Source: Dysgonomonas sp. HDW5A | GTDB lineage: Bacteria > Bacteroidota > Bacteroidia > Bacteroidales > Dysgonomonadaceae | Reading direction: 5' to 3' | Length of the DNA stretch: 64,000 nucleotides | NCBI RefSeq assembly: GCF_011299555.1 | Contig: NZ_CP049857.1 | Coordinates: forward strand, 62,001-126,000 | Part shown: positions 46,129 to 54,150 of the stretch, piece by piece | How positions within the stretch are numbered: the first letter of the stretch is position 1 | Layout of the letters: every line of letters begins with the position of its first letter | The notes under the pieces: model-generated | The model's database searches: none | Seen by the model: only the letters and a program-made list of their open reading frames with translations | Told to the model about the DNA's origin: nothing | Translations under genes and position numbers: made by a program

Positions 46129-47094
46129 CTATTTTACTTGCTGGGTTGCGATGATATTGTCCCCTATTTTCATTATCGGTTTTTCATCATCCGAAAAAGA
46201 AACATCTGTTATATACATCAATCGTGGATGGATGTTTTCTTTATCATGATGGGCATGAAATACCATGCGGAGTTTACCTTCTTTGTCTTTAAATATGGCA
46301 CTGTGACCAACACCTACCAAATCATCTGGTTTCTGAAAAGCAGGGTTTTTATCGTACTTTGTCCATGGCCCCATAGGAGAAGAAGCGGTTGCATACCCTA
46401 CCCCATAATTCGGACTTTGGTAGTCGTTAGCGGAATAAATCATATAATAGATACCTTTATGCTTTACAATAAAAGAGCCTTCGGTTACACGTCCTAAATC
46501 ATTTTCCCATTCCTCAGTTACATGTATACAAGGTTTCATTGTTTCTTTCTTCATTGTTTTCAAGTCTGACTCCATTTCTGCAACCCAGATATTATTACCT
46601 TCGGTGAAACATACAAACGAGAGGTAAGCTTTACCGTCATCATCTATAAAAAGTGAATTATCGATACACTTTTCGGCTTCTATGATCGGCTTTTGAATAT
46701 CCTGGCGGAATGGTCCTGTGGGAGAATCTGATGTAGCAACACTTATGTGTTCATCAACCGAATAATACATGTAGAATTTCTTTTCCTGAGGGATATAATA
46801 TACTTCGGGAGCCCAAAACCAACGATCGCCCCACGAATCGTCCTTATGTAGTGCTAAAGCAGGTTGTTTTTGCCAGTTAACAAGGTCATCCGATGTATAT
46901 ACGGCAATACCATCCTTATCGTTAGTCCCGTAAGCATAATAGGTATTTTCGTGCAACATTATAAATGGGTCGGCTAAAGCAACGGGTTGTTTTTTATTAG
47001 TTGCAACCTCTCCTTTTTGAGTCGCAAAACTATTATTAAAGGAAGTTATAAGCAGAGTCAGTAGAATAAGAATTGTGTTCTTAGATATTCTCAT
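46129..47094 (-). CDS. GH43 family glycosidase, first gene of PUL A enzyme operon
   Basis: 321 aa from ATG 47094 (MRISKNTILILLTLLI signal); the longer frame to 47142 would cross the promoter. GH43 residues: Asp in ALADPFIMLH, Asp in KCIDNSLFID, Glu in RVTEGSFIVK. Collinear with the GH43 protein at 31376-32332 (RWFWAPEVYY, GKAYLSF, DDLVGVGHSAIFKDKEGK shared or nearly shared), so they are paralogues. It lacks the lipobox Cys of the other copy, suggesting soluble periplasmic location versus membrane-anchored. Has its own -7 box upstream and heads the run GH43, unknown, arabinanase, epimerase, GH2. Confidence 0.83.
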   Translation of the reverse strand: MRISKNTILILLTLLITSFNNSFATQKGEVATNKKQPVALADPFIMLHENTYYAYGTNDKDGIAVYTSDDLVNWQKQPALALHKDDSWGDRWFWAPEVYYIPQEKKFYMYYSVDEHISVATSDSPTGPFRQDIQKPIIEAEKCIDNSLFIDDDGKAYLSFVCFTEGNNIWVAEMESDLKTMKKETMKPCIHVTEEWENDLGRVTEGSFIVKHKGIYYMIYSANDYQSPNYGVGYATASSPMGPWTKYDKNPAFQKPDDLVGVGHSAIFKDKEGKLRMVFHAHHDKENIHPRLMYITDVSFSDDEKPIMKIGDNIIATQQVK

Positions 47095-47580
47095 GATTTC
47101 AGGTTTATTTTTCAGGTTTGATTTCTTTGGTGAATCAAACATATCAAAAAAATAAACTAAAAAACACTGTCACATGTATTCTGAATAGTATGTGCTATCC
47201 TTTGACGTAATTGTGCTATTTTCTCATCCAAAAGGCCATTCCGGGGAGTATAGAGGCTCTGACAAATATTTTACAACAATTTGACCATTCGATCATATTC
47301 CTTTAAAATATTTATTCGTCTGGTTCGTCATTAATAATAGAGGGAGGTATCGAAATTTCGTTAAAACAACATTAATATCTTTAATATAGTGATTACCCAT
47401 CAAACATTTCGACTTATAAAGCGTATATATAGATATAAGATATACTCTATATTATGTAAGTTTAATTCTGATAGGATTGCCAAAGATGGTAATAATAAAA
47501 TTATCGGTCAGGGATTGTCCGACGAGAGATACGAATTAAATATATTAGAACTCACACACCCTTAAATAAAATATGAGATT
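47095..47580. other. Intergenic region upstream of PUL A enzyme operon
   Basis: About 486 bp between divergent genes. It carries the leftward -7 box at 47136-47143. No clear rightward TAnnTTTG box precedes the small gene at 47581. No open frame or longer repeat is apparent. Confidence 0.45.
47136..47143 (-). promoter_or_regulatory. -7 box (TATGTTTG) of PUL A enzyme operon
   Basis: Plus-strand CAAACATA reads TATGTTTG on the minus strand, matching TAnnTTTG, about 42 bp before the ATG at 47094. Confidence 0.5.
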
Positions 47581-47883
47581 ATGAATAAGATTATCGCAAT
47601 TTTGACAAAAAAAGGGCTTTTAAGTAACGGTATTCAAGAAGACGCCGACTTAAACATATTTAAATTAGAGGAGAATAAAGTTGTCGGTTACGAGAAAGTT
47701 AAAATAGAAAATAAAGAACAGTCTTATTTTTTCACTTTGCTGAGAAGTAAAAAAATTAGTCTATTATATATGGACACATTAGCGAATGATTTAAAGAATC
47801 TGATCGAGAAATTTGGTATTACAATCAGATTTAAAGACGAATGTGAAGACGATAAATTCTTAAATGCATTTATATTTTCTTAA
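47581..47883 (+). CDS. Hypothetical small protein
   Basis: 100 aa, the only plus-strand gene within PUL A. Strand-helix pattern: MNKIIAILTKKG, then KISLLYMDTLANDLKNLIEK and GITIRFKDE. The arrangement recalls the NifX/dinitrogenase-cofactor fold (a strand, then a helix ending before a GIxV strand), but no cofactor motif is visible and I would not name it. No signal peptide, so cytosolic. It ends in a strong bidirectional terminator shared with the GH51 gene. Confidence 0.5.
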   Translation: MNKIIAILTKKGLLSNGIQEDADLNIFKLEENKVVGYEKVKIENKEQSYFFTLLRSKKISLLYMDTLANDLKNLIEKFGITIRFKDECEDDKFLNAFIFS

Positions 47884-47927
47884 ATACGAAAATTTACGGT
47901 CACAATTTAGATCGTAGTCCTTATACA

Positions 47928-47970
47928 TATAACAAAAAAGCTTCTCATAATGAGAAGCTTTTTTGTTATA
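47928..47970. terminator. Bidirectional terminator, 20-bp perfect stem
   Basis: Perfect 20-bp stem (47928-47947 with 47951-47970) with a 3-base TAA loop. It has AAAAAA in the left arm and TTTTTT in the right, so it works for both converging genes. Confidence 0.9.
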
Positions 47971-47983
47971 AACTTAATATCGT

Positions 47984-49951
47984 TTACAACTGAATCTTAT
48001 ATAAACCAAAAGATTGGGGATTGGCTGAAATTATCAAAATATTATTATCAAGTCGGGCAGTCGTTTTCTGTGGAACTATATTCGAGGGAGACTCCAAAGA
48101 ATTGACCAGACTCAAATTATCAGACTTTAATTCCAGACACTCACCAACTGACAAATGACTATTCTTTTTCAATCCAGACAAAGTTATTCTTATATCTTTT
48201 GACTCTTTTGCTGTATTAATCACTTTGACGATATAACAGTTCTGATCTTTGTCATATACCGCCGATGCGTACAGGTTGTCTTCGCCCGAAACAGAAGTAT
48301 TATTACGTGTCAAAGACATTACATTTGTTCCTTTATTCTGTACATAAAGTTGTTGTAAATAATAATTAGGAGTTTTTACGGAGGATAGATTATCAAACCA
48401 AATCATATCGGGTTTCCATTGCCATGCATCTACATGGGCAAGCAAAGGAGCATAGGTACACATATGTACAATATCGGCATTACGCTCTAAACCTGTCATA
48501 AAAGCTGCTTCGTAAAGTGCAGACTCAAAATTATTATCACGATTGGGTACATGACAAGCATATTCTCCGGCAAATACTGCTGGACCTTTACGGTCGTAAT
48601 TATCATATCGTTTTGCACTGTTTAGAAACCACTGAGGGTCTTTATAATAATGCTCGTCAACTAAATCGACTTTCAGCCTTTTCATTTCAGGCCACAAATA
48701 ATCAAATTTATCTCCGTCTGCCGATGGTCCCGAACTACCTATAATTTTTATATCGGGATATTTTGCTCTGATTGCTTTTACAAATGGTTCGAGACGCACT
48801 ACATACTCATCACCCCATTGTTCGTTACCAATACCTATATATTTAAGATTAAATGGTTCTGGATGCCCCATATCGGCACGTACTTTTCCCCATGTAGAAG
48901 TAGGCGATCCATTCGCAAATTCAATCAGGTCTAAAGCATCTTGAATATACGATCCTAAATCTTTTACGGGAACATGGCATTCTTCTTTTTCATTCTGATA
49001 CTGACATGACAATCCGCAACTTAATACAGGCAATGGTTCGGCTCCCATATCTTCCGATAGCAGAAAATACTCATAAAATCCAAGACCATAACTTTGATAA
49101 TAATCGGGAAAGAAACGATGTGCAAATGTATAATGCCATCTGTTTTCATTTACAGGTCTGTTTTCGACTGCTCCTACTGTTTTTTTCCAATCGTAACGGG
49201 TATCCAGATCAGTGCCTTCGACAATGCATCCACCCGGAAAACGGAATACTCCCGGTTTGATATCGGCTAATGCTTGAGCTAAATCCGTTCTCAATCCGTT
49301 CTCTCGACCTTTCCATGTATTTACAGGGAAGAGCGAAACATGTTCCAAAGCAACCTCACCTTTTGAATCTAAGAATATCCGTAAACGGCCTTTTGACTCT
49401 GTGGATTTAGGCGTTAAAATAACCTCGTATTTTTTCCACTCAGCCGAATTTATAGTTAGTTGTTGAGTAATAAGAATATCATTTTTCGAATCAATCAAGT
49501 CTATGCGTATTTTCTGAGGTTCATTGGTATTTATAGTTTTTGCCCATACCGAAAATCGGTATTCTTCATTTTGCTTGAAACCCATTCCTCTAAATCCTTC
49601 ATTTTCGATTCCTGTTCGTTTATGGGGATGACCTGCATCGGACAGTACGACGTATGTTGGATTCTGATCGAATAATAGATTATCTTTCCTTACTTCCACT
49701 TTTCCGAAAGTATTCCACCCCATGAGATTCTGAGGGAAGTCGAAAGAACGATTTTTCACTAATTCAGCATATAGCCCGCCGTCTGCCGCAAAATTGATGT
49801 CTTCGAAAAACAAACCATACATCGTGGGCTGAATCGGTGCACCTATTTTCTTTGTATCTAAAGAAAATTCGTATATCTGTTTTTGTGAATATCCGAATTG
49901 TGAAAAACTCAGTAAAACTACAATGCTTAAAATCTTATATACACTTTTCAT
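47984..49951 (-). CDS. GH51 alpha-L-arabinofuranosidase
   Basis: 655 aa with signal peptide (LSIVVLLSFSQFGYS). N-terminal GH51 segment (MYGLFFEDINFAADGGLYAE is the diagnostic region near 44-63), an inserted carbohydrate-binding-like beta-sandwich (about 75-215), TIM barrel with RFPGGCIVEG, acid/base Glu377 (IGIGNEQWG) and nucleophile Glu463 (FAGEYACH), then a C-terminal beta domain. Releases terminal alpha-L-arabinofuranose from arabinan or arabinoxylan oligosaccharides, probably in the periplasm. It follows the GH27 gene by 42 bp and likely shares its transcript. Confidence 0.93.
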   Translation of the reverse strand: MKSVYKILSIVVLLSFSQFGYSQKQIYEFSLDTKKIGAPIQPTMYGLFFEDINFAADGGLYAELVKNRSFDFPQNLMGWNTFGKVEVRKDNLLFDQNPTYVVLSDAGHPHKRTGIENEGFRGMGFKQNEEYRFSVWAKTINTNEPQKIRIDLIDSKNDILITQQLTINSAEWKKYEVILTPKSTESKGRLRIFLDSKGEVALEHVSLFPVNTWKGRENGLRTDLAQALADIKPGVFRFPGGCIVEGTDLDTRYDWKKTVGAVENRPVNENRWHYTFAHRFFPDYYQSYGLGFYEYFLLSEDMGAEPLPVLSCGLSCQYQNEKEECHVPVKDLGSYIQDALDLIEFANGSPTSTWGKVRADMGHPEPFNLKYIGIGNEQWGDEYVVRLEPFVKAIRAKYPDIKIIGSSGPSADGDKFDYLWPEMKRLKVDLVDEHYYKDPQWFLNSAKRYDNYDRKGPAVFAGEYACHVPNRDNNFESALYEAAFMTGLERNADIVHMCTYAPLLAHVDAWQWKPDMIWFDNLSSVKTPNYYLQQLYVQNKGTNVMSLTRNNTSVSGEDNLYASAVYDKDQNCYIVKVINTAKESKDIRITLSGLKKNSHLSVGECLELKSDNLSLVNSLESPSNIVPQKTTARLDNNILIISANPQSFGLYKIQL

Positions 49952-49977
49952 GTCTCTTATAAATATTGGTTAACCTT

Positions 49978-49992
49978 AAGGCCTCTGACCTT
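49978..49992. repeat. AAGGCCTCTGACCTT, degenerate copy 3 of PUL A palindrome
   Basis: Differs from copy 1 (35298-35312) at two positions. Lies in the 42-bp gap between GH27 and GH51 genes. Like copy 1, it is followed by TTTTATTT-type sequence on the plus strand. Confidence 0.4.
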
Positions 49993-49993
49993 T

Positions 49994-51376
49994 TTATTTC
50001 TTCGATATTTTGTATAATCCACAAGCATGGGGGGCTAACTTACGTGAAAATGAATCCGTAAATACACCTAGTTTTTCGCCATTCCACATATCTTCTATTA
50101 AAGATATGTTATTTATTCCTATATCAGCAAATGATACTCCTACATCATCCGATTTATCGTCCTGTATATTAAATAACGCTAAATAAATCTCACCTGTGTT
50201 AGGATTTCGTGATGTTATAGCCAGTTTCCCATCTCTCTGATATACCTGACGCACATCTGTACTTTCGCGATGCATTTTCAGGACTTCCTCATTTGTCAAT
50301 AGAGACAGGGTAAAAGCGTCATTACTTGGCATATCGCCTCCAAACATCAAGGGAGAGCGAAGAATGGTAAAAAATGCCATCAATGAGTACTGCTCATCTT
50401 TAGTCAATCGTGTCATACGATCTTCGCCTCGCTCACCACGTACCGATATTCTACCTAATGGAATCATATCGCAATCAGCCCAAGTTCCGGGTGATGTATA
50501 GGAATACCATCCCTGAGCTACTTGCATCAAATGGGTTAAATGCCCCCATGTATCCCATACATCATCGACCATACGCCACATATTGGCATTTTCTTTCACA
50601 TGGTAGCCTTTATTTATTGGTGTTTCGCCCGGAGAAGTACTTAATACAATAGGACGCCCTGTCTGGTCTATTGCTTTGCGTATTAATTCTATTTCTTCTT
50701 GGTGATATGGTCGTGAAAGATCATCAATTTTGATAAAGTCAACTCCCCAAGATGCATACAGATCCATGATAGAATTGTAATACTCCTGTGCTCCGGGGTT
50801 ATTGGCTACAATGGTATAATTGTCACGCAGCCATTCGCATTGCAGATCGGTAGAGTACATCTGATCTGCGGTAATGCCGTTCGTTCCTTTTATAGGAAGT
50901 TTTCGTTCTACCGCTTCTTTAGGAACACCACGCATAATATGTATACCGAATTTTAGTCCTTGCGAATGAATATAATCCGCCAGTTTTTTAAATCCCTCTC
51001 CATTGGCAGCAGATGGAAATCGATTAACGGCAGGCTGATAACGTCCGTATTCGTCCAATACATAAATCGGGTCTGTCTGGTTATAGCCTCCTGCCTTATC
51101 ATTTTCTACAAACCAACGAATATCGACTACGATATATTCCCAGCCGTATTTTTTCAGATTTTTCGCCATGTAATCGGCGTTGGCTTTTACTTCATGTTCT
51201 TCTACTGTTGGCCCATAACAGTCCCAACTATTCCATCCCATAGGAGGAGTGAGAGCCCATTCCTTAAAATTACCTTTTTCGTTGTCATTTATTGACGGTA
51301 CAGATTTTGTCGAAGCAAATACATTACTTCCGATAAATAGAATACCAATAAGTAAGGTATTAATCGTTATTTTCAT
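49994..51376 (-). CDS. GH27 family glycosidase (alpha-galactosidase or beta-L-arabinopyranosidase)
   Basis: 460 aa with signal peptide (LLIGILFIGSNVFAS). GH27 barrel: PPMGWNSWDCYG (43-55), YIVVDIRWF, GRYQPAVNRFPS, nucleophile Asp218 (DFIKIDDL), acid/base Asp271 (MWRMVDDVWDTW), then a C-terminal beta-sandwich. In this family alpha-galactosidases and beta-L-arabinopyranosidases differ at the sugar C5-contact residues, which cannot be read here without alignment. The GH51 neighbour and arabinan context favour beta-L-arabinopyranosidase on pectic side chains. First gene of its transcript; terminator of PUL B lies upstream. Confidence 0.8.
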   Translation of the reverse strand: MKITINTLLIGILFIGSNVFASTKSVPSINDNEKGNFKEWALTPPMGWNSWDCYGPTVEEHEVKANADYMAKNLKKYGWEYIVVDIRWFVENDKAGGYNQTDPIYVLDEYGRYQPAVNRFPSAANGEGFKKLADYIHSQGLKFGIHIMRGVPKEAVERKLPIKGTNGITADQMYSTDLQCEWLRDNYTIVANNPGAQEYYNSIMDLYASWGVDFIKIDDLSRPYHQEEIELIRKAIDQTGRPIVLSTSPGETPINKGYHVKENANMWRMVDDVWDTWGHLTHLMQVAQGWYSYTSPGTWADCDMIPLGRISVRGERGEDRMTRLTKDEQYSLMAFFTILRSPLMFGGDMPSNDAFTLSLLTNEEVLKMHRESTDVRQVYQRDGKLAITSRNPNTGEIYLALFNIQDDKSDDVGVSFADIGINNISLIEDMWNGEKLGVFTDSFSRKLAPHACGLYKISKK

Positions 51377-51536
51377 AGTTTTTTAAGATAGCTTAAGTTT
51401 ACAAGTACAAAAAAAGGGGATTTTACGCATAATAGGGGTCTAATATTCGGCTTTCTTAGTAGACATTTAGGTCTTATGTATGAAAATACATTCTTTTCTC
51501 CGTTTTTACATGGATCAAGATCTTACTTTAATAAAA

Positions 51537-51573
51537 AAACGAAGGTTGGAACTTAAAGCTCCAACCTTCGTTT
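51537..51573 (-). terminator. Rho-independent terminator of PUL B operon
   Basis: Perfect 14-bp stem (AAACGAAGGTTGGA, 51537-51550; TCCAACCTTCGTTT, 51560-51573) with a 9-base loop; on the minus strand T-rich sequence follows. It closes the leftward operon ending with the LamG gene. Confidence 0.9.
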
Positions 51574-51594
51574 ATAAATTATATGCGGGTTCTT

Positions 51595-52692
51595 TTATTG
51601 AACCTGAGTTAACTCTTCATTATAAAGAGCTTTTACTTGTCCTTCAACCAAAGCTATATTATAGAATTTGATCTCGTCCATCGCTCCTTGGAAATGATCC
51701 CAAGAGGTTGGCGTATTCCACCCTGACCAATTCCATGCCGCCAAAGCTTCCTCATAGGTAGTTGCTGCACCAATCATCAACGGTAGTTGTTTATTCAATG
51801 GCGAAGCATAAGGAGCCATTTGTCCTCCTGCCAAATTAGGTTTATTGGTCGTAGTCCACTCCTTAGTCAAGCGTCCGTTCACATAGAACGATAACTTTTG
51901 GGTGCTAAGATCTAAAACAACTATTACATGCGTCCATTTGCCAGGCGCTACAGATTGATCGTACTCATTGTCGGCATCTGTAAAGCCTTGGGTTGTTTGA
52001 ATAGTAAAGAATGCCTTTCCTTGTTCTTGTATCTGGAATTTCCAATTGTTCCAATAGTTTAATGAAGCAACATAATTTCCACCTTTTGTTACATCGGGTT
52101 TTAACCAAACGGCAATACTTAATTGTTGTCCCAAGAAATCAGCTGGGGCGTAATTAGGAATTTCAAGATGCGAACCGTTTTTGAAATAAATAGCTTTCCC
52201 TTTTACTCCATCCACAAACTGAGGTAATCCTGTTGTCGAAAATATTTCAGACGGACCGCTTGTAAGATTAGCTGTCAGTTTTTTCATTCCATCGCTTACC
52301 AGAGAGACTCCTTCTCCCTCATCAAAACTCCAGCCTGCAATAAGGGCTTCGACCGGAATACCGATAAGTTTCGAACGTGTAAATTTACTCTTAGCTTCAT
52401 TCAGGTGTATAGTCAGATTTTTGACTTCCTGACTCGAAACGATGTCATTATCTACTACATTCTGAATAACGTCCAATATTTTTTTGAATTCGTCGATGCT
52501 TACTTGCTCATAATCAACCGTAGTAGCCGAATTTAAAAGAAGATAAGAGTCTGCCAGTTCTACTTTAAGAGCAGTGGGGTCTCCGGGTTCGAAGACTTCG
52601 TTGTCATCGCTGCTACATCCGACCCATAGAGGCAATATCAGCAATAATGAAATTGCCAGTACACCTATTTTTGTTAATTTATTCTGTTTCAT
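51595..52692 (-). CDS. LamG-domain surface glycan-binding lipoprotein (SusE/F position)
   Basis: 365 aa; lipobox LILPLWVGCSSDD. Residues about 40-120 are helical; residues about 125-360 form a concanavalin A-like LamG domain (IAGWSFDEGEGVSL, LSIAVWLKPDVTKGGNYV, WTHVIVVLDLSTQKLSFYVNG, GAMDEIKFYNIAL). No catalytic motif. Located directly after SusD, where PULs encode outer-membrane binding proteins that help capture substrate. Last gene before the terminator at 51537-51573. Confidence 0.85.
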   Translation of the reverse strand: MKQNKLTKIGVLAISLLLILPLWVGCSSDDNEVFEPGDPTALKVELADSYLLLNSATTVDYEQVSIDEFKKILDVIQNVVDNDIVSSQEVKNLTIHLNEAKSKFTRSKLIGIPVEALIAGWSFDEGEGVSLVSDGMKKLTANLTSGPSEIFSTTGLPQFVDGVKGKAIYFKNGSHLEIPNYAPADFLGQQLSIAVWLKPDVTKGGNYVASLNYWNNWKFQIQEQGKAFFTIQTTQGFTDADNEYDQSVAPGKWTHVIVVLDLSTQKLSFYVNGRLTKEWTTTNKPNLAGGQMAPYASPLNKQLPLMIGAATTYEEALAAWNWSGWNTPTSWDHFQGAMDEIKFYNIALVEGQVKALYNEELTQVQ

Positions 52693-52706
52693 AATCTGTT
52701 TCTTTC

Positions 52707-54140
52707 TTATTTGATACCATGATTAGAATCTACTTCTGTTTGAGGTAGAGGGAAATAATAGCGGGGTGATTCCCATTTGAAGTTAGGACCGAGAGCTGCT
52801 GTTGCCACTTCTTGCCCCCATCTCATCAAGTCAAAGAATCGATGAAATTCAAAGCCAAACTCTCTGCGGCGTTCTATATAAACTGCCGATCTCATTTGCG
52901 ATTGGCTTACTGCTTTTACTTTATCAAGACCTGCTCTTGCTCTTACTTTATCCAATGCGGCAACACCGTCCGAAAGATTACCTTTCTCTGTATAAGCTTC
53001 AGCTTTCATCAGAAGTATATCTGCATAACGCATATAAATATATGGAAGTCCGCCATCACCTTTAGTTCCTGTTGGCACTTCAACCAATGGTTGATTGTGC
53101 TTTTTCACTAAATAACCGGTTACACTCCAGGTTGGATCGAAAGGTTCTCCGTTAACCCAGTCGTGACCATCGCGACCGATTGAAATATCAAGGCGAGGAT
53201 CAGTTTTACCATCCACAGTAGTTTCGTCAAAAGATGCCACGTAGCTGGCAGTAGGAGCATTGAAATAGTAACCATTTTCCACCAGAGGGGCAAACCATTG
53301 ATTTAACGAATTACCTACTCCCGGATTTTTGTTACTCATATGACGTACGGCAAATAAAACTTCTTTGCTATTTTCTGCTCCCAATTTAAACAGGTTGGCA
53401 TAATTCGATTCCAAAGTATATCCTAAAGGTTCAACATTATTTGTGATTGTCTGAATACACTCATCCCATTTTTTTTGGTATAGCTGAGCTTTAGCCAACA
53501 GACCAAATGCTGCTCCTTTAGTTATCTTCCCTTTATCAGCCGAATCGTAAGTGGCAGGTAATACTGCTGCCGACTCTTTCAGGTCTTTTTCGATTTGAGC
53601 ATATATATCTGCCACCTCACTCAATCCCAGATTTGCATTCGATGTAGATGTAGGCTCTAATCGTAATGGCACTTTTCCCCAGATATTTACCAGATTAAAG
53701 TAATGGTATGCTCTGATAAATTTTGCCTGAGCAATCATTTGTTGCTTCGTTGCATCGTCTATTCCCGAATTATAAACACCGTTGATAACATTGTTGGCAC
53801 GGCTTATTCCTTCGTATGTAAATTGCCAATAGGTAAGTAAGATACCGTTAGTCGATTTTACTTCGAAGTTATCAATAGAACCAATATCTGCCTGATCGCC
53901 GGGATTACCTCCTTTTACGGCATCATCGGATGCAACGTCGCCAAATACCCAAATCATATTTGAGGAAGTGGTGAAACTTAAGTTATTATAAACAGCTGTC
54001 AAGGCTAAATTAGCGTCGTCAACATTATTGAAAATAGTTTCGGAAGACTGCTCACCTTTCAATGGCTCGTCGAGAAAGCTTTCACATGATGTGAAAAAGA
54101 AGCTCCCTGCTAATGCTAATAGTAATATCGTTTTTTTCAT
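52707..54140 (-). CDS. susD: SusD-family glycan-binding lipoprotein (PUL B)
   Basis: 477 aa; lipobox SFFFTSC. Typical SusD start (FLDEPLKGEQSSETIFNN), TPR-like helices (AQAKFIRAYHYFNLVNIWG) and C-terminal motif (RRREFGFEFHRFFDLMRWG, then YYFPLPQTEVD). Binds oligosaccharide on the outside of the SusC barrel. Partner SusC lies 10 bp upstream. Only weak resemblance to the PUL A SusD beyond the family pattern, so the substrate differs. Confidence 0.93.
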   Translation of the reverse strand: MKKTILLLALAGSFFFTSCESFLDEPLKGEQSSETIFNNVDDANLALTAVYNNLSFTTSSNMIWVFGDVASDDAVKGGNPGDQADIGSIDNFEVKSTNGILLTYWQFTYEGISRANNVINGVYNSGIDDATKQQMIAQAKFIRAYHYFNLVNIWGKVPLRLEPTSTSNANLGLSEVADIYAQIEKDLKESAAVLPATYDSADKGKITKGAAFGLLAKAQLYQKKWDECIQTITNNVEPLGYTLESNYANLFKLGAENSKEVLFAVRHMSNKNPGVGNSLNQWFAPLVENGYYFNAPTASYVASFDETTVDGKTDPRLDISIGRDGHDWVNGEPFDPTWSVTGYLVKKHNQPLVEVPTGTKGDGGLPYIYMRYADILLMKAEAYTEKGNLSDGVAALDKVRARAGLDKVKAVSQSQMRSAVYIERRREFGFEFHRFFDLMRWGQEVATAALGPNFKWESPRYYFPLPQTEVDSNHGIK

Positions 54141-54150
54141 GTCTCTTCTT

